Assembly: GCA_029237695.1 (NCBI GenBank)
Contig: CM055265.1
Coordinates: 46,313,056-46,377,055, forward strand
Length of the DNA: 64,000 bases
Source of the DNA: Conchocele bisecta
Taxonomy: Eukaryota; Mollusca; Bivalvia; Lucinida; Thyasiridae
Direction: 5' to 3'
Shown here piece by piece: positions 11,640 through 22,102 of the stretch; position 1 is the stretch's first letter, and the number at the start of each line of letters is the position of its first letter. Position numbers and translations under genes: made by a program. A model generated the notes under the pieces. The model was given only the letters and a program-made list of their open reading frames with translations, ran no database searches and was not told where the DNA came from.

Positions 11640-11872
11640 GACCTTGGCCTTGGGCGGCCGGACGTGGGTCGTATGCAAAACAAATCAACATCCCTAGACA
11701 CACATTGTGGCCAAAAATTATCAAAATCGGTGAAGCGATTCATAAGTTATTTAAAAATGAAAGGTGTTAGTAACACACGCATGTACGCACGTATGCAGGT
11801 ACGCACGGACGTACTTGCATGGACTAACGCTATATCCCCTATTGACTATCGTCGAGGGGATACTAAGCCTGT
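11640..11872. repeat. Dispersed-repeat-like segment with acgcacg tract and terminal hairpin
   Basis: An 'acgcacgtatgcaggtacgcac' type tract (11,775-11,815) is followed by the hairpin ATCCCC...GGGGAT at 11,834-11,861. Similar phrases are familiar to me from molluscan non-coding repeats, but there is only one copy here. Confidence 0.35.
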
Positions 11873-12157
11873 ATGAATTGGACTTTATTTCATAGCATTA
11901 TATAATTATTGAAATGAATTAATGATATGTGAATTTGTTTGGTGGTTGAACCACTTTGGCATGGCATGTGCTTTTCCACAACCTGCAGATATCCCTTATC
12001 ACAATCAACTCACAATAACATCATATGACTACTATGGACATAGTGTAATCTTTCTAGTTAATATTTCTGTCTAGGATCATGAACTGTGGTCAACGGGTAA
12101 GACATTGCATTGTCAGTCTGTGACATCTGCAAGTTCCTTGTAACCGATTTCAACAAA

Positions 12158-12413
12158 ATTGCTAAGCATACTTATCTAGCTAAAGTATACTTTGAGGGAG
12201 TAATAATTTATGTTTCCCGAAATGCATTATTTCATATAACGACTGCATATAGTTGATGATTAAAGTATGCAGAATTATTATACTGATTTTATTACATTAT
12301 CACAGCCAAAATGGCTGTGATAATGTAATAAATTCAGTATAATACAAATTAATAAGTTTATCCTTAAATTGAAAATTTCTCCCTCAAAGTGTACTTTTGG
12401 TGAAATAGGCTAC
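12158..12413. mobile_element. Palindromic MITE-A, copy 3
   Basis: It shows the same central hairpin and 'ctttgagggagtaat' and 'ggtgaaataggctac' parts as other MITE-A copies. The right end has a 22-bp deletion in the AAAGTATACTTT repeat area. Confidence 0.75.
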
Positions 12414-12967
12414 TGATCTTGCAGTTGAAATAAGTTATAGTTTTTTCTATTTCATCACACGTGTACAGATGCAGTTGAAACCATTCAGACAATTGCACTA
12501 TATTCGTAGGACTTTTTATTTAACGGTATTTAAAGAAACTGTTCTTTATATCAGATACATATATCTGGGACATTTTCTGGCAAAATAAACGTTCATTCAC
12601 CAATATCCCACGTATTGATTGGCATTATTGTACATTTTATATCAGACGTAAATTTCCACACTGATATCATGCGCGATAACCGTGTTTCCTTAAAATGTTA
12701 ACGGACAGTACTATTTAGTATCTGTATATGTATGTGCAATGATCATACTTTATAATCTGTCGAAAATATTGTTTACCGTGATGCATTTAATTAGTATAAA
12801 TAATTAAAAAATATCGTGCCTCATTTGCATATGAAAACACATGTAGCCTGATACCACAGTGAGTCACTATCAGTAAAATAAATATTACTAAATGATTATA
12901 TCTGTATAGCGGGCACTCGTAGTTTTTAGAACTCGTGGAATAGTGACACAATTATACACTTATTTAA

Positions 12968-13657
12968 AGGTGCATGCCCACGCAGTAGGCACAAAATGTT
13001 CTTTATAGGAATTAAATAAGTGTATAAGTATGTCACTATTCCACCAGTTATAAAAATTACTATTGCCCGCTATACAAATATAATCATTTATTAATTATCA
13101 ATTTACTGTTAGCGACGCGCGGCGGTAAAAGTCTATTTTGATAATGTGCGGGGACGACGACTTTCACATCACGGCTTGCGGTGCGCATGCGCAGTATACT
13201 ACTCGCGCCAGTAGGCTTCCCAATATGTCGAAACGTCCAGGACGGAAATTGTATGAAACGGCATCGGCCAAAAAAAGGCGAAATGTCTGAGGGACAGGCA
13301 GTACAGATAGAGAGAGTGGTTAATATTGGCGACCAAGATCACCCAAATGGAAAGAGTTACGTGGAGATTTAGATTTGGACTCGAACAGAGATTTTTTCTT
13401 CTCAACTTCCGATACTTCACTGCACATGTCAAAGATGTGATATGATTGACCGTGTCACGTGACGCGTATTGGTAAAAAATAGCACGAGGTCGGAAAATAC
13501 CCTTTCTGGTCGCGGCATATAAAATGCGATTTAACACCAATTAACACGCGCCGTAATTTAAAATAAGTCGTTAGTGGGTAGACAAATGTCTCATATAAGG
13601 CATGACAGAAAATGAAAAGTAGTAGTACAGTGTAACCTGCTGCGTGGGCATGTACCT
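12968..13657 (+). mobile_element. TTAA-flanked exon-carrying element ('Pack-TTAA'), copy 1
   Basis: The 690-bp element is flanked by TTAA on both sides (12,964-12,967 and 13,658-13,661). Its ends are AGGTGCATGCCCACGCAG and CTGCGTGGGCATGTACCT. The first ~150 bp are shared with family T1, while the interior is unrelated to it. The interior holds TGCGCATGCGCA (13,181-13,193), an ATG-initiated basic reading frame from 13,225 and GTCACGTGAC (13,455-13,464). An inverted copy lies at 30,315-31,030. The interior looks like a host promoter plus first exon captured by a non-autonomous transposon; capture is inference. Confidence 0.7.
13225..13450 (+). pseudogene. Frameshifted copy of the captured exon
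   Basis: It begins ATG TCG AAA CGT, encoding MSKRPGRKLYET, then drifts out of frame near 13,285 relative to the intact copy at 30,508-30,753. 'KWKELRGDLDLDSN' is still readable downstream in another frame. This shows the reading frame has decayed in this copy. Confidence 0.6.
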
Positions 13658-13924
13658 TTAATTCCTATAAAGAACATTGTGTGTCTACTGAGTGGGCATG
13701 AACATTTAATATACCAGATTATCCAATATGACACAAAATACAACCAAACAGTATTATGTGCATGCATGTATTGTATGATTTTTGCTTCGTGTATGTTTTG
13801 CGTGCAGCCTCCTTAGGCGGTTATGCGTATCTACTGTTGAATCCTTCTGTAGGGATTCATCATATGTGGCATATGTGTTCCATCGTACGATTTTCCAACG
13901 TGTATGGCATGTGCGTACACAGAG

Positions 13925-14593
13925 ACAGGGACATGGATTTTTTTTATTAATTCGTTCCCACGAAATAACAATTCATTCCCTCGAATTAACAATTCGTTCC
14001 CACGACATAACAATTCGTTTCCTCGAATTAACAATTCGTTCCCACGAAATGACAATTCGTTCCCTCAATTTAACAATTCGTTTCCTCGAATTAAAAATTC
14101 GTTCCCACGATATAACAATTCGTTCCCGCGAATTAACAATTCGTTTTTGTGGGAAGGAATTGTTATTACGTGGGAACAAATTGTTAAATTGAGGGAACGA
14201 ATTGTTAAATTGAGGGAACGAATTGTTAAATTTAGGGAACGAATTGTTAATTCGTTGAACAAATTGTTAAATTGAGGGAACGAAATGTTAATTCCTGGGA
14301 ACGAATTGTTAAATTGAGGGAACGAATTGTTATTTCGTGGGAACGAATTAATAAAAAAGAAAATTCTACGTCCCCTGCGGAGCTCCGTAGCTACGTATAT
14401 CTCTTGTGCACATAAGTCTGGATTCGCCACAGAAGACAGGGGACATGGATTTTTTTTATTAATTCGTTCCCACGAAATGACAATTCGTTCCCACAATTTA
14501 ACAATTCGTTTCCTCGAATTATCAATTAGTTCCCACGATATAACAATTCTACGTATATCTCTTGCGCACATAAGTCTGGCTTCGCCACAGAAG
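13925..14593. repeat. Head-to-head inverted 24-bp minisatellite
   Basis: Units of 'ttcgttcccacgaattaacaa' run forward from 13,948 to 14,145. From 14,146 the complement 'ttgttaattcgtgggaacgaa' runs to 14,350, making one long imperfect hairpin. The outer boundaries are inverted too: 'gacatggattttttttatta' at 13,930 and 'taataaaaaagaaaattcta' at 14,347. A partial second copy (14,442-14,549) is flanked by a direct repeat of 'ctacgtatatctcttg' at 14,391 and 14,549. Long frames on both strands translate only the repeat. Confidence 0.8.
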
Positions 14594-14734
14594 TACGTAC
14601 TACAATGCATAACAAGAATTATACATTACTCAGCACAATGATATATATGACCAGTGATTCAATATGTATATATACTGAATGACTTAACAACTTATCTCAT
14701 GTAACTATATATTGACACTGGTGCTGCACTCCGC

Positions 14735-14962
14735 GCCAGCGTAAATTGTTTCACGTCGAAATATGCACCGGATCCATGACGAATTCCCATTAAGGTAACT
14801 GCGAAAGTTAGGGCATAAACACATTTTTATCTAGTAACCGGCTCAAGAACTTTCCGCCGGTTACTAGATGAAATATGCGTGTATATGATAGCTCTACGTA
14901 CAGCGTCTCGTCAGCGCATTTTCTCGACGTGAAACATTTGTGTGCATCACCGGAGTGTAACA
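14735..14962. repeat. Imperfect foldback with an inner hairpin
   Basis: An inner hairpin ATCTAGTAACCGG/CCGGTTACTAGAT (14,830-14,871) is enclosed by inverted outer arms. The outer arms contain 'tttcacgtcgaaa' and 'tctcgacgtgaaac', with 'gcactccg' and 'cggagtgt' beyond them. It is non-coding. Confidence 0.55.
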
Positions 14963-15126
14963 CATGTAGATTGTATTACACCAGGGTTTTCTACACAACG
15001 TACACTGATAATGTCCCTGTAACTGACCGACAACGGACTCTCTCACTGTTGCCCTGCTAACTACTCCTTGATGATGAAATAAAGACGGGTGCCATTTTGT
15101 TTAAAACGATGGATGGTTCTCATATA

Positions 15127-15226
15127 CAGTGGGGTCAGCGTATAAGTGCACACACGAACGAACACGACAGGTTGGTTCCAACCTGTCGTGTTCGTTCGTG
15201 TGTGCACTTAAGCGCTGACCTCACTG
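15127..15226. mobile_element. 100-bp near-perfect palindromic MITE flanked by TA
   Basis: Arms of about 48 bp run CAGTGGGGTCAGCGTATAAG to its near complement ending CGCTGACCTCACTG. The dinucleotide TA lies on each side (15,125-15,126 and 15,227-15,228). TA duplication with CAGT...ACTG ends suggests a Tc1/mariner or pogo-like miniature. There are only a few mismatches between arms. Confidence 0.7.
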
Positions 15227-15809
15227 TATAGTCGGTGTCAGAAAGTGAAAATAAATGCATTTGCTGAAATTTTGCTATAGTCCTGAATGTTGTGTACAGC
15301 AAAATCCAAATTGGTACCATTTTTTCCATCACTGTCTTGGCCGTCATCTTGAATTCAAAGTGGTCACCATTATTGCCAATAATGCTGCATAGATAATTAA
15401 TCGCTGCGAGATAATTATGTTATGATTGTTTTTATATTTGTTAATCATACATTTTTGGATAGTGTATGCTTAATCTAATCAGAAAATAATTTTCGCTATG
15501 TTGTCCAATCTATAGAGGGACGCCATCATGGATTTCAAATAAGAAACACATTGAGCGATTTAAATCAATAAATAAGTAAGTAATCCAATATGGCCGCCAA
15601 TATGTCACGATTTTATAAATGTCCTCGTGTTATTTATTGCAATAAAAGTAGCATAGTAAAATGGCAGAACATATGCATATTGTACCTAATGTGGCATTCT
15701 GTGGCAAATATTCAAAAGTTCTACAGCTACTGTGATTGTAAATAATACCCCCTTCATTGTCATTACATATTGCGTATATTAGCAGAATATTTATTCATTC
15801 AGTTAATGG

Positions 15810-15995
15810 TGTTTTCGGCCTGTCAACAGCTAAAGTCAGTTTAGGGTGAGTTAGCAGGGTCGAATCCCATATTCCACTAAAATGAATGGAGGGGGGTCCC
15901 ACAATCAGAACTAAATATTTACAGGCAAATATATAGTCAGCCTTGTAATTAGAATAACCTGATGTAGTGCCAGTTCCTTACCATACCAGTCACTT
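15810..15995 (+). repeat. Dispersed repeat D1, copy 1
   Basis: It contains 'cggcctgtcaacagctaaag', then a 'gggggtcccacaatcagaac' part and 'agaataacctgatgtagtgc'. Copies in the same orientation lie at 33,010-33,190 (next to the Polinton) and 63,375-63,530. DNA between 15,227 and 15,809 shows nothing I can assign except a 'tatggccgcc' motif at 15,590. Confidence 0.6.
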
Positions 15996-16231
15996 AGCCC
16001 CAAACCCCTAAACGTAATATACACGTTATTAGTACTAATCCTAGTACACTTATAATGGGGTTCAACTCTCAACTAACAAGGAAGTCAAACACGTACCTAA
16101 TCGCCACTTAAACCAGGGATATTGTGTCTCCGGATGAATCCCATCATGAAATTACCCTTCACATACTACCAACCTACCGCCCTTAGCAGGCAATTCACAC
16201 TTGTTATGACACCATATGATTAAACAAGTTT

Positions 16232-16626
16232 CAGAGCTCCAGATAAGCTGCTTTTCGCGTAAATGCCCAATTAAAATTGTCAAAAACCCAATTGAAATCA
16301 GAAGTAGCGAGTATCAAAAAGCAATAACAAATTTGTGGTACCTTTATCATGCTACAGAAAACAATAACCAGACCACAAATATAGGATTTCTTTCCCCCCA
16401 TGAAACACATCTTGGTATTTCATTAGAATTGTCTCCAATGAGACAATTCTAATGACATGCCAATACATGTTTTCATTTCGAAGCAAACTATTCAATAATT
16501 GCTGTCTGTTGATATGTAAACAGTAGTGTGCTTTTATTTTACCCAGTTAAAATATTGAAATACCCAATTGCTTCAGATATAATGGAGTGAAAATACTCAA
16601 TTACTAATTTCATATCTGGAGCCCTG
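16232..16626. mobile_element. MITE-B, copy 2
   Basis: It has the same inverted ends (CAGAGCTCCAGATAAG / CTGGAGCCCTG) and central AGAATTGTCTCC hairpin as 9,274-9,660. An internal 78-codon frame is a by-product. Confidence 0.8.
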
Positions 16627-17454
16627 TAGTATACATTGTGATTTACTGCATTCGATAAATCAATAAATTTACTGTTAGTTTACCTATAATGAATAGGAAG
16701 TAATGAAAATGTTCACGGTATTGATTGATGTGAAAAGGTATACCAGCCTAACATTAAATCTGAATATCAAGAAAAAGAATTATCCTTTTATAATGCATGC
16801 CTTTTGCAATTTAAATTGCATCAATTATGTGTTCGTGGGGAACGTACGCCAGTGCTTTAAATGAAAATAATATATAAATGTGCAACAACAGCCAAGCAGA
16901 TGCATATGATTAGCACTATAGGCCATCAATCAGATACTGCATTGTATAAGAATGTCATTTAGATGGCATACATATAAATATATGCGATTAGCTTTGACCA
17001 ACAGCTTGGTAATTATAAGAACATGTATGTACGCTATAATAATGTGTCATATAGTGTGCCATGTGTAAAAGCCCTGGCGGCAATGGTTAAATATTTTATC
17101 AATGTCAATATTGCATAGTCAAACACATAGTCATCATAAATATTGATATTGCTGATTTAAAGTACAGGTACCCAATTGGAACACGTCAAAGTATACTAAA
17201 TGTGGTGGCCATCTTGAATTTTCAAATTACAGCCAACGTGTTACTGCTTAAAAATGTGGTTAATATATTTTTCAACCAATACCGTCACATTTCTAATCCA
17301 AACCATTGCTATTATCTTGCTGATAAAATTGTTTGATTAGAACGGCGGCCATTTAGAAATACAAATATATATAAACAACACTTTAATTTCATTATGTCAC
17401 ATAGTGATACATGTTCAAATGACAATTTTCATTTGCTGCATGTGTCTGTTGATA
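16627..17454. other. No gene recognised
   Basis: AT-rich DNA with 'ggtggccatcttgaat' at 17,203 and 'cggcggccattt' at 17,342. No coding signal is seen. Confidence 0.4.
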
Positions 17455-17669
17455 CAGTGGAACCTCTCAAAATCGGACACCAAGAAAATAGATTTTATGT
17501 CATTTTTAGAGGTTTCTTGGTAACTCATCTCAGATAATAATGCATGCTCATGATTGCAAAATACATAGATATGTCCCAGAATGGTCATATGCCTGATTAC
17601 CAGTGGAACATCTGTAAACCGGACACCCTTCGGACCTCCCAGGGTGTCCGGTTTAGAGACGATTCACTG
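17455..17669. mobile_element. pogo/Tigger-like MITE, copy 1
   Basis: It starts TA-CAGTGGAACCTCTC and carries an internal inverted phrase, 'aaaccggacaccc' / 'gggtgtccggttt' (17,617-17,655). It ends with a degenerate CACTG. CAGTGGAACCTC ends after TA are typical of pogo-like elements. A second copy is at 19,037-19,226. It is non-coding. Confidence 0.55.
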
Positions 17670-18144
17670 CATTTATCCATTTTACCTTTGCAATTGCTTG
17701 TATGCAATTGAAAATAAAAGAAAATGTAGTGTTATGGCGGTCATTTTTAATTTTAAAATGGCACACATGTCTGTTATTGAACAGAAATAATACTACATTT
17801 TTATATATATCCCAACAATAATTTGTCTAAGTTGTGGTATAAAATGTGCTTATTCTCTCGATAAAAAGAGTATAAGTGTCTTGAATGACGGCCATTTTAA
17901 AATTCAAGATGACCGCCACACGTGACCGAAAAAATGGTACCAATTTGTTTTTTGCTCTTTGTGATATACTCTGTCATAAAAAAGTACATTTCCTAAGAAA
18001 AATGTCAGCAGGTTCACCTTTTGACACTGACTAATACTAGGCGGACGAAGCGACCGTTTAGTAATACTACGCGTGTTGCATTGGGGTAGATATAGGCTGC
18101 GACTGGAGAAATGGAGCTTATGGGTTTTGCGACCAGTGTATATC

Positions 18145-18453
18145 CAGTAGCCTATTTCACCAACATTGCAAAGTATACTTTTCTAGCAAAGTATACTTTG
18201 AGGGAGAAATTTTCAATTTAAGGATAAATATATTAATTTTTATTATACTGAATTTATTACATTATCACAGCCATTTTGGCTGTGATAATGTAATAATTTC
18301 AGTATAATAATTCCGCATACGTTTAATCATTAAATATATGCAGTGGTTAGTTCTATATGACATAATGAATTTCGGGAAAAATAAATGATTACTCCCTGAA
18401 AGTATAATTTGCTAGAAAAGTATACTTTGCAATGTTGGTGAAATAGGCTACTG
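18145..18453. mobile_element. Palindromic MITE-A, copy 4 (complete)
   Basis: This is the clearest copy: CAGTAGCCTATTTCACCAAC at the left, its complement ending CTACTG at the right, and two AAAGTATACTTT-like boxes on each side. A central ATTATCACAGCC/GGCTGTGATAAT hairpin lies at 18,262-18,291. No target duplication is clear. Confidence 0.85.
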
Positions 18454-18532
18454 ATTAGCCTGTTCATCCGGATCTGCACTGCTCGCAATTCCATCAATAA
18501 ATCATACGTCATGCTTGTAACAAGCAACATGA

Positions 18533-18952
18533 ATACAGGCCCCTACGCAGAAATTAATTTAGGAGGAGGGGGGGGGGGGGGGGGGGGGGGGAGTGCGTTA
18601 TCGACGGCGCAAAGGGCTAAACACTTGTTTTTGCACATCCACGGACAGACCTCGGCAGATTAACCATTTCATCCCTAAGTAACTGGAATGGATTTTGATA
18701 TGTTAATTTTGCAACCCAATCCAATCATCACAAATGATTTTCACATGGGGTGTGTGTTTGTTCTCAAAATTATGAAAAATACTTGCAAAAAGTGCAGATC
18801 CAGATGAGACGGCTCGTCACGAGCCGGCTCATCTGGATCTACACTTTATGCCAATACCACTATACAGACCGGTGGTGTTTAAATGGTTAAGGGGAGGGGG
18901 TGTGCGTACGCACCGTCGCACCCCCTCTGCGTACGGGCCTGGAATACGTTAT
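18533..18952. mobile_element. MITE with CAGGCCC...GGGCCTG ends and poly-G
   Basis: Inverted ends 'caggcccctacgcag' and 'ctgcgtacgggcctg' enclose a 26-base G run (18,567-18,592) and a perfect hairpin GATCCAGATGAGACGGCTCG / CGAGCCGGCTCATCTGGATC (18,796-18,839). It is non-coding. Confidence 0.6.
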
Positions 18953-19036
18953 ATTCGACATACATGTATAACGGACATTTATATTGTTAAACTTCAGATA
19001 TTGTTAGAACATCATTTTCATTAACATTCTATATAT

Positions 19037-19226
19037 AATGGAACCTCTCTAAACGGAACACCAAGATAACTAACGTATTTGTCCTTATTTGTTATGGTTT
19101 TCTTTGTCATTTATCTCAGATGATAGTGTACATTCAAGATTGCAAAGCATCCAAATACGTATCAGAATGGTAAAATGCCTGATTTACAGTGGAACATCTA
19201 GAGTCCGGTTTAGGGAGGTTCCACTG
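19037..19226. mobile_element. pogo/Tigger-like MITE, copy 2
   Basis: The ends are 'atggaacctctctaaac' and 'tttagggaggttccactg', inverted. The interior matches 17,455-17,669 (for example 'atctcagat.ata'). Confidence 0.55.
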
Positions 19227-19447
19227 TATCAAACATAATAAGAATAGTCGTTGCCATTTTAATTAATGGTTTGTATTATCTAGTTTGTAGACGAATATTT
19301 CCTTAATTCATTGATGCGTTAAATTTGCCTTGGTTTTGGTCGCCATTTAGTATTTTAGACACGTATTCAATTGTATTGTATTGGACACATAACTACCACA
19401 GTAACCTGTAGTATGGGTGGTAAAATGTCTAAAAAAATGCACATACA

Positions 19448-19551
19448 TGTAGCTCTGAAACAAAACAAAAACGTCACTAAAAGCCATTTACAGATATGCC
19501 TAGATGTCCTTTAGTGACGTTTTTTTTTGGTGTTTTTTTCAGAGCTACAGG
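19448..19551. mobile_element. Short MITE with TGTAGCTCTGAAA ends
   Basis: Inverted arms 'tgtagctctgaaac...aaacgtcactaaa' and 'tttagtgacgtttt...cagagctaca' enclose about 30 bp. Confidence 0.6.
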
Positions 19552-22102
19552 GTAAGTGTATTTTTCTGTATTTTTGCTTGTTTATAATCATAAAATAAAA
19601 TTGTGAATTGTACACGTACACATTTTGCCATCCTGTAACTATGGGATATTGACCTGCGATAACTACATGCTCTCCGTGTAAAGGGTAATATAAACTCACT
19701 GATATCACGGGCCGTAGTTTGACGTGAATAAGACATTGATATAAATTAGAGTTCAGGTGACCATATTGTAAATCAAACATTTTATATTGGCATAGCTGTA
19801 TAAACATCGGTACCCCTCCAAAATCTTTCACAATGACCTAAACAACAAATATGCAAATTTAGTGCTTTAATCCAACACGTTCATGGCGATTTCGGTCAAA
19901 ATATAGGTTTATATCAGACTCCGCTAACATACACTCTTGCAAGTAACATCATTAGAAAATTGCCTCTGTCGCCTAACTAGATTATAGAAAGACAACTCAA
20001 TTCGGAAATACGGTACACGAATACTTTAATGGGGTCAATACGCACAGCTAGTATTCACTATCAGTCTACTCAATTAGTTATCTTTCTGTGTACATGAGAC
20101 ACTTTAAATTGGTCCCGGTAGTGAAAATAAACATACAAACGTGTACGACCAGCATAGCCCAAGATCAGACTGCGCATCCATGGCATATGTTGTTCGTCAG
20201 TCAGTCACTAATTAGCGTTCTGCCGTCAGTGGAACGATTATGTTCTAAACTGACGACACTGTATGTGACTGTGCAAGATGGACGGGATCTACAGTTGTTA
20301 CAAATGCCATAGCATCATACTTTCCTAATTGAGTTTACAAGCGAGATCAGATGAATAAGTGTTCATGTTTGCAAATGGAGGTTATGGTTATGAAGGTGGG
20401 TAACTACTTATTTTGGAGCGCCACCTGGCGTCATAATGGAAGCGTTCCCATTATGACAACAGGGGGCGTTGCACATGTTGCGATGTTTCATTCGGCCTAC
20501 TGGTTATTGCGATGCTGGCATCCCTCATTCGGCCATTTCATGGGCCATTCTGCGTGCTTGCATGCGTCATTCGGCGGAATTCATATAGTCATATATGCAT
20601 CCCAGCAAGCAGTAACAATGTCAAATAGCCAATCGAGGTATGCAATGTGAAATGTAATAATGCACGATGGAGTTGTCATTAAGCAGTAACGAGTAGCCGC
20701 AGTGCAGGATGACATTGAATATCATCCGACAATAGGGCGGTGTGTGTGTCTTATTATTAGCGGATCTATTTATAGATCGGCTAATATATTGGTTATCCAT
20801 CGAATTCTGAAAAAGTTTGTAGCAACCCTTTTCTCCACTATTCGGTAATCTACGAACGCGAATTTTTCTGTATCACTTCCAAATTGCATCAACCGATAAA
20901 GTTTGCATTTTTGGCAATTATCTCCGTTTAAAACTTTACTTATAGCCAAATAACACAATTTTGAATACTTAATGAGCTGAACGCCTGAAGAGATTTAACC
21001 CGGAAGTTATTGTTGTTGAAGTCCATAGTTGGCTCTAATGGCCATATACGCCAACATACGCCGAATTATATTGGGCTAATTTAAAGCTTTTATTTATTAA
21101 ACAGAACAAGTTTCAGCCACGATAATCGCGTAAAAATGTGTTTATTCGGCTAATTTATAATCGACCTCTGCTCAAAGTCTCCTTACTAGCAGCCCCAGCA
21201 TTTTCGGGTTTATCCCAGCATCTCGGGTTTATCCCATTGGATCGCGTATGCGCGTCATTTAACGCTAGTTAATATTCACAAAATTTTCCACCAATCAAAA
21301 CGAAGAATTGCCCTTCATAGCCAACTTTGATTTGTTTACGTATCATGCAGGGATGGCAGGGATGCATCCAGCACGCGCGATTGCGGCAATCCCCCTTAAT
21401 TATTGTCAATGCCGCAAATTATTGATTGTCTTGCGCCCGACATCGCGCAAAAAATCACGGATGGGGCACATTAGGCCAATCTGGGCATGTGCCTGAATAC
21501 GCAGGAGCTTGCGTCTATTTTTAGATGACACTGTAACCGCTAGATATATATAGCCCTGGTAGCTCCGCCCACTCGCATGCTGCCACAGAATTCGGACAAA
21601 CACACACACAGTGACTACAACTTTGTGTATTGCGGAGTCTAATTTGTAGATAAATAGAGCATACAGTACAGGTGTTACGCTGGAATATTTCGCAACATAA
21701 TGGTGACAACAAAACATTGCTGCTATGGCATTGCTGCTATTGGATGGATTTGGGAACGGGTTTCCAAAACCTGCACAAAATCGAGAAAAATGTCAACGCT
21801 GTGTACAGAACTGTGGTCGAAAATAGTTTACCATTGACAATGTTACCAGAGACACCTACATATGTTCGATGCACTTTACCCTGATTTGATCGGCTAATAA
21901 CATCATGCTCTGCATGACTTTTCATTTATTTTTTTATTAAATGTTGGTAAATAGTGTTAACAAACAATAATTAATGATTTATCTTCAAATATATTCAAAT
22001 AAAAAATGGATCTGGCATTACTGTTTTGGGGCAGGTGGGGATTATATACATTACGACAGGTTTAAGTAACGAACCAATGTATACACATACAATAAATCCA
22101 AC
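19552..22102. other. No gene recognised
   Basis: There are small frames (60-106 codons) on both strands, none with a recognisable domain. 20,765-21,180 contains 'gatcggctaat' and 'ttcggctaattta' phrases that may be repeat-derived. I can support no gene, RNA or promoter here. Confidence 0.4.

Larger units (their letters stand above)
12520..13709. mobile_element. TTAA-type MITE, family T1, copy 2 (interrupted)
   Basis: Similar along 12,590-12,963 to 170-540, then interrupted by a second TTAA element (12,968-13,657). It resumes at 13,662 with 'ttcctataaagaacattgtg' and ends 'gagtgggcatgaacatTTAA' at 13,709. Removal of the insert restores the order seen in copy 1. Confidence 0.7.

Noticed and set aside
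13782..14610. Several 100-181-codon frames rich in 'NNSFPR' or 'IVNSRERI'
   Set aside because: They translate a 24-bp minisatellite and its inverted half on both strands; not protein genes.
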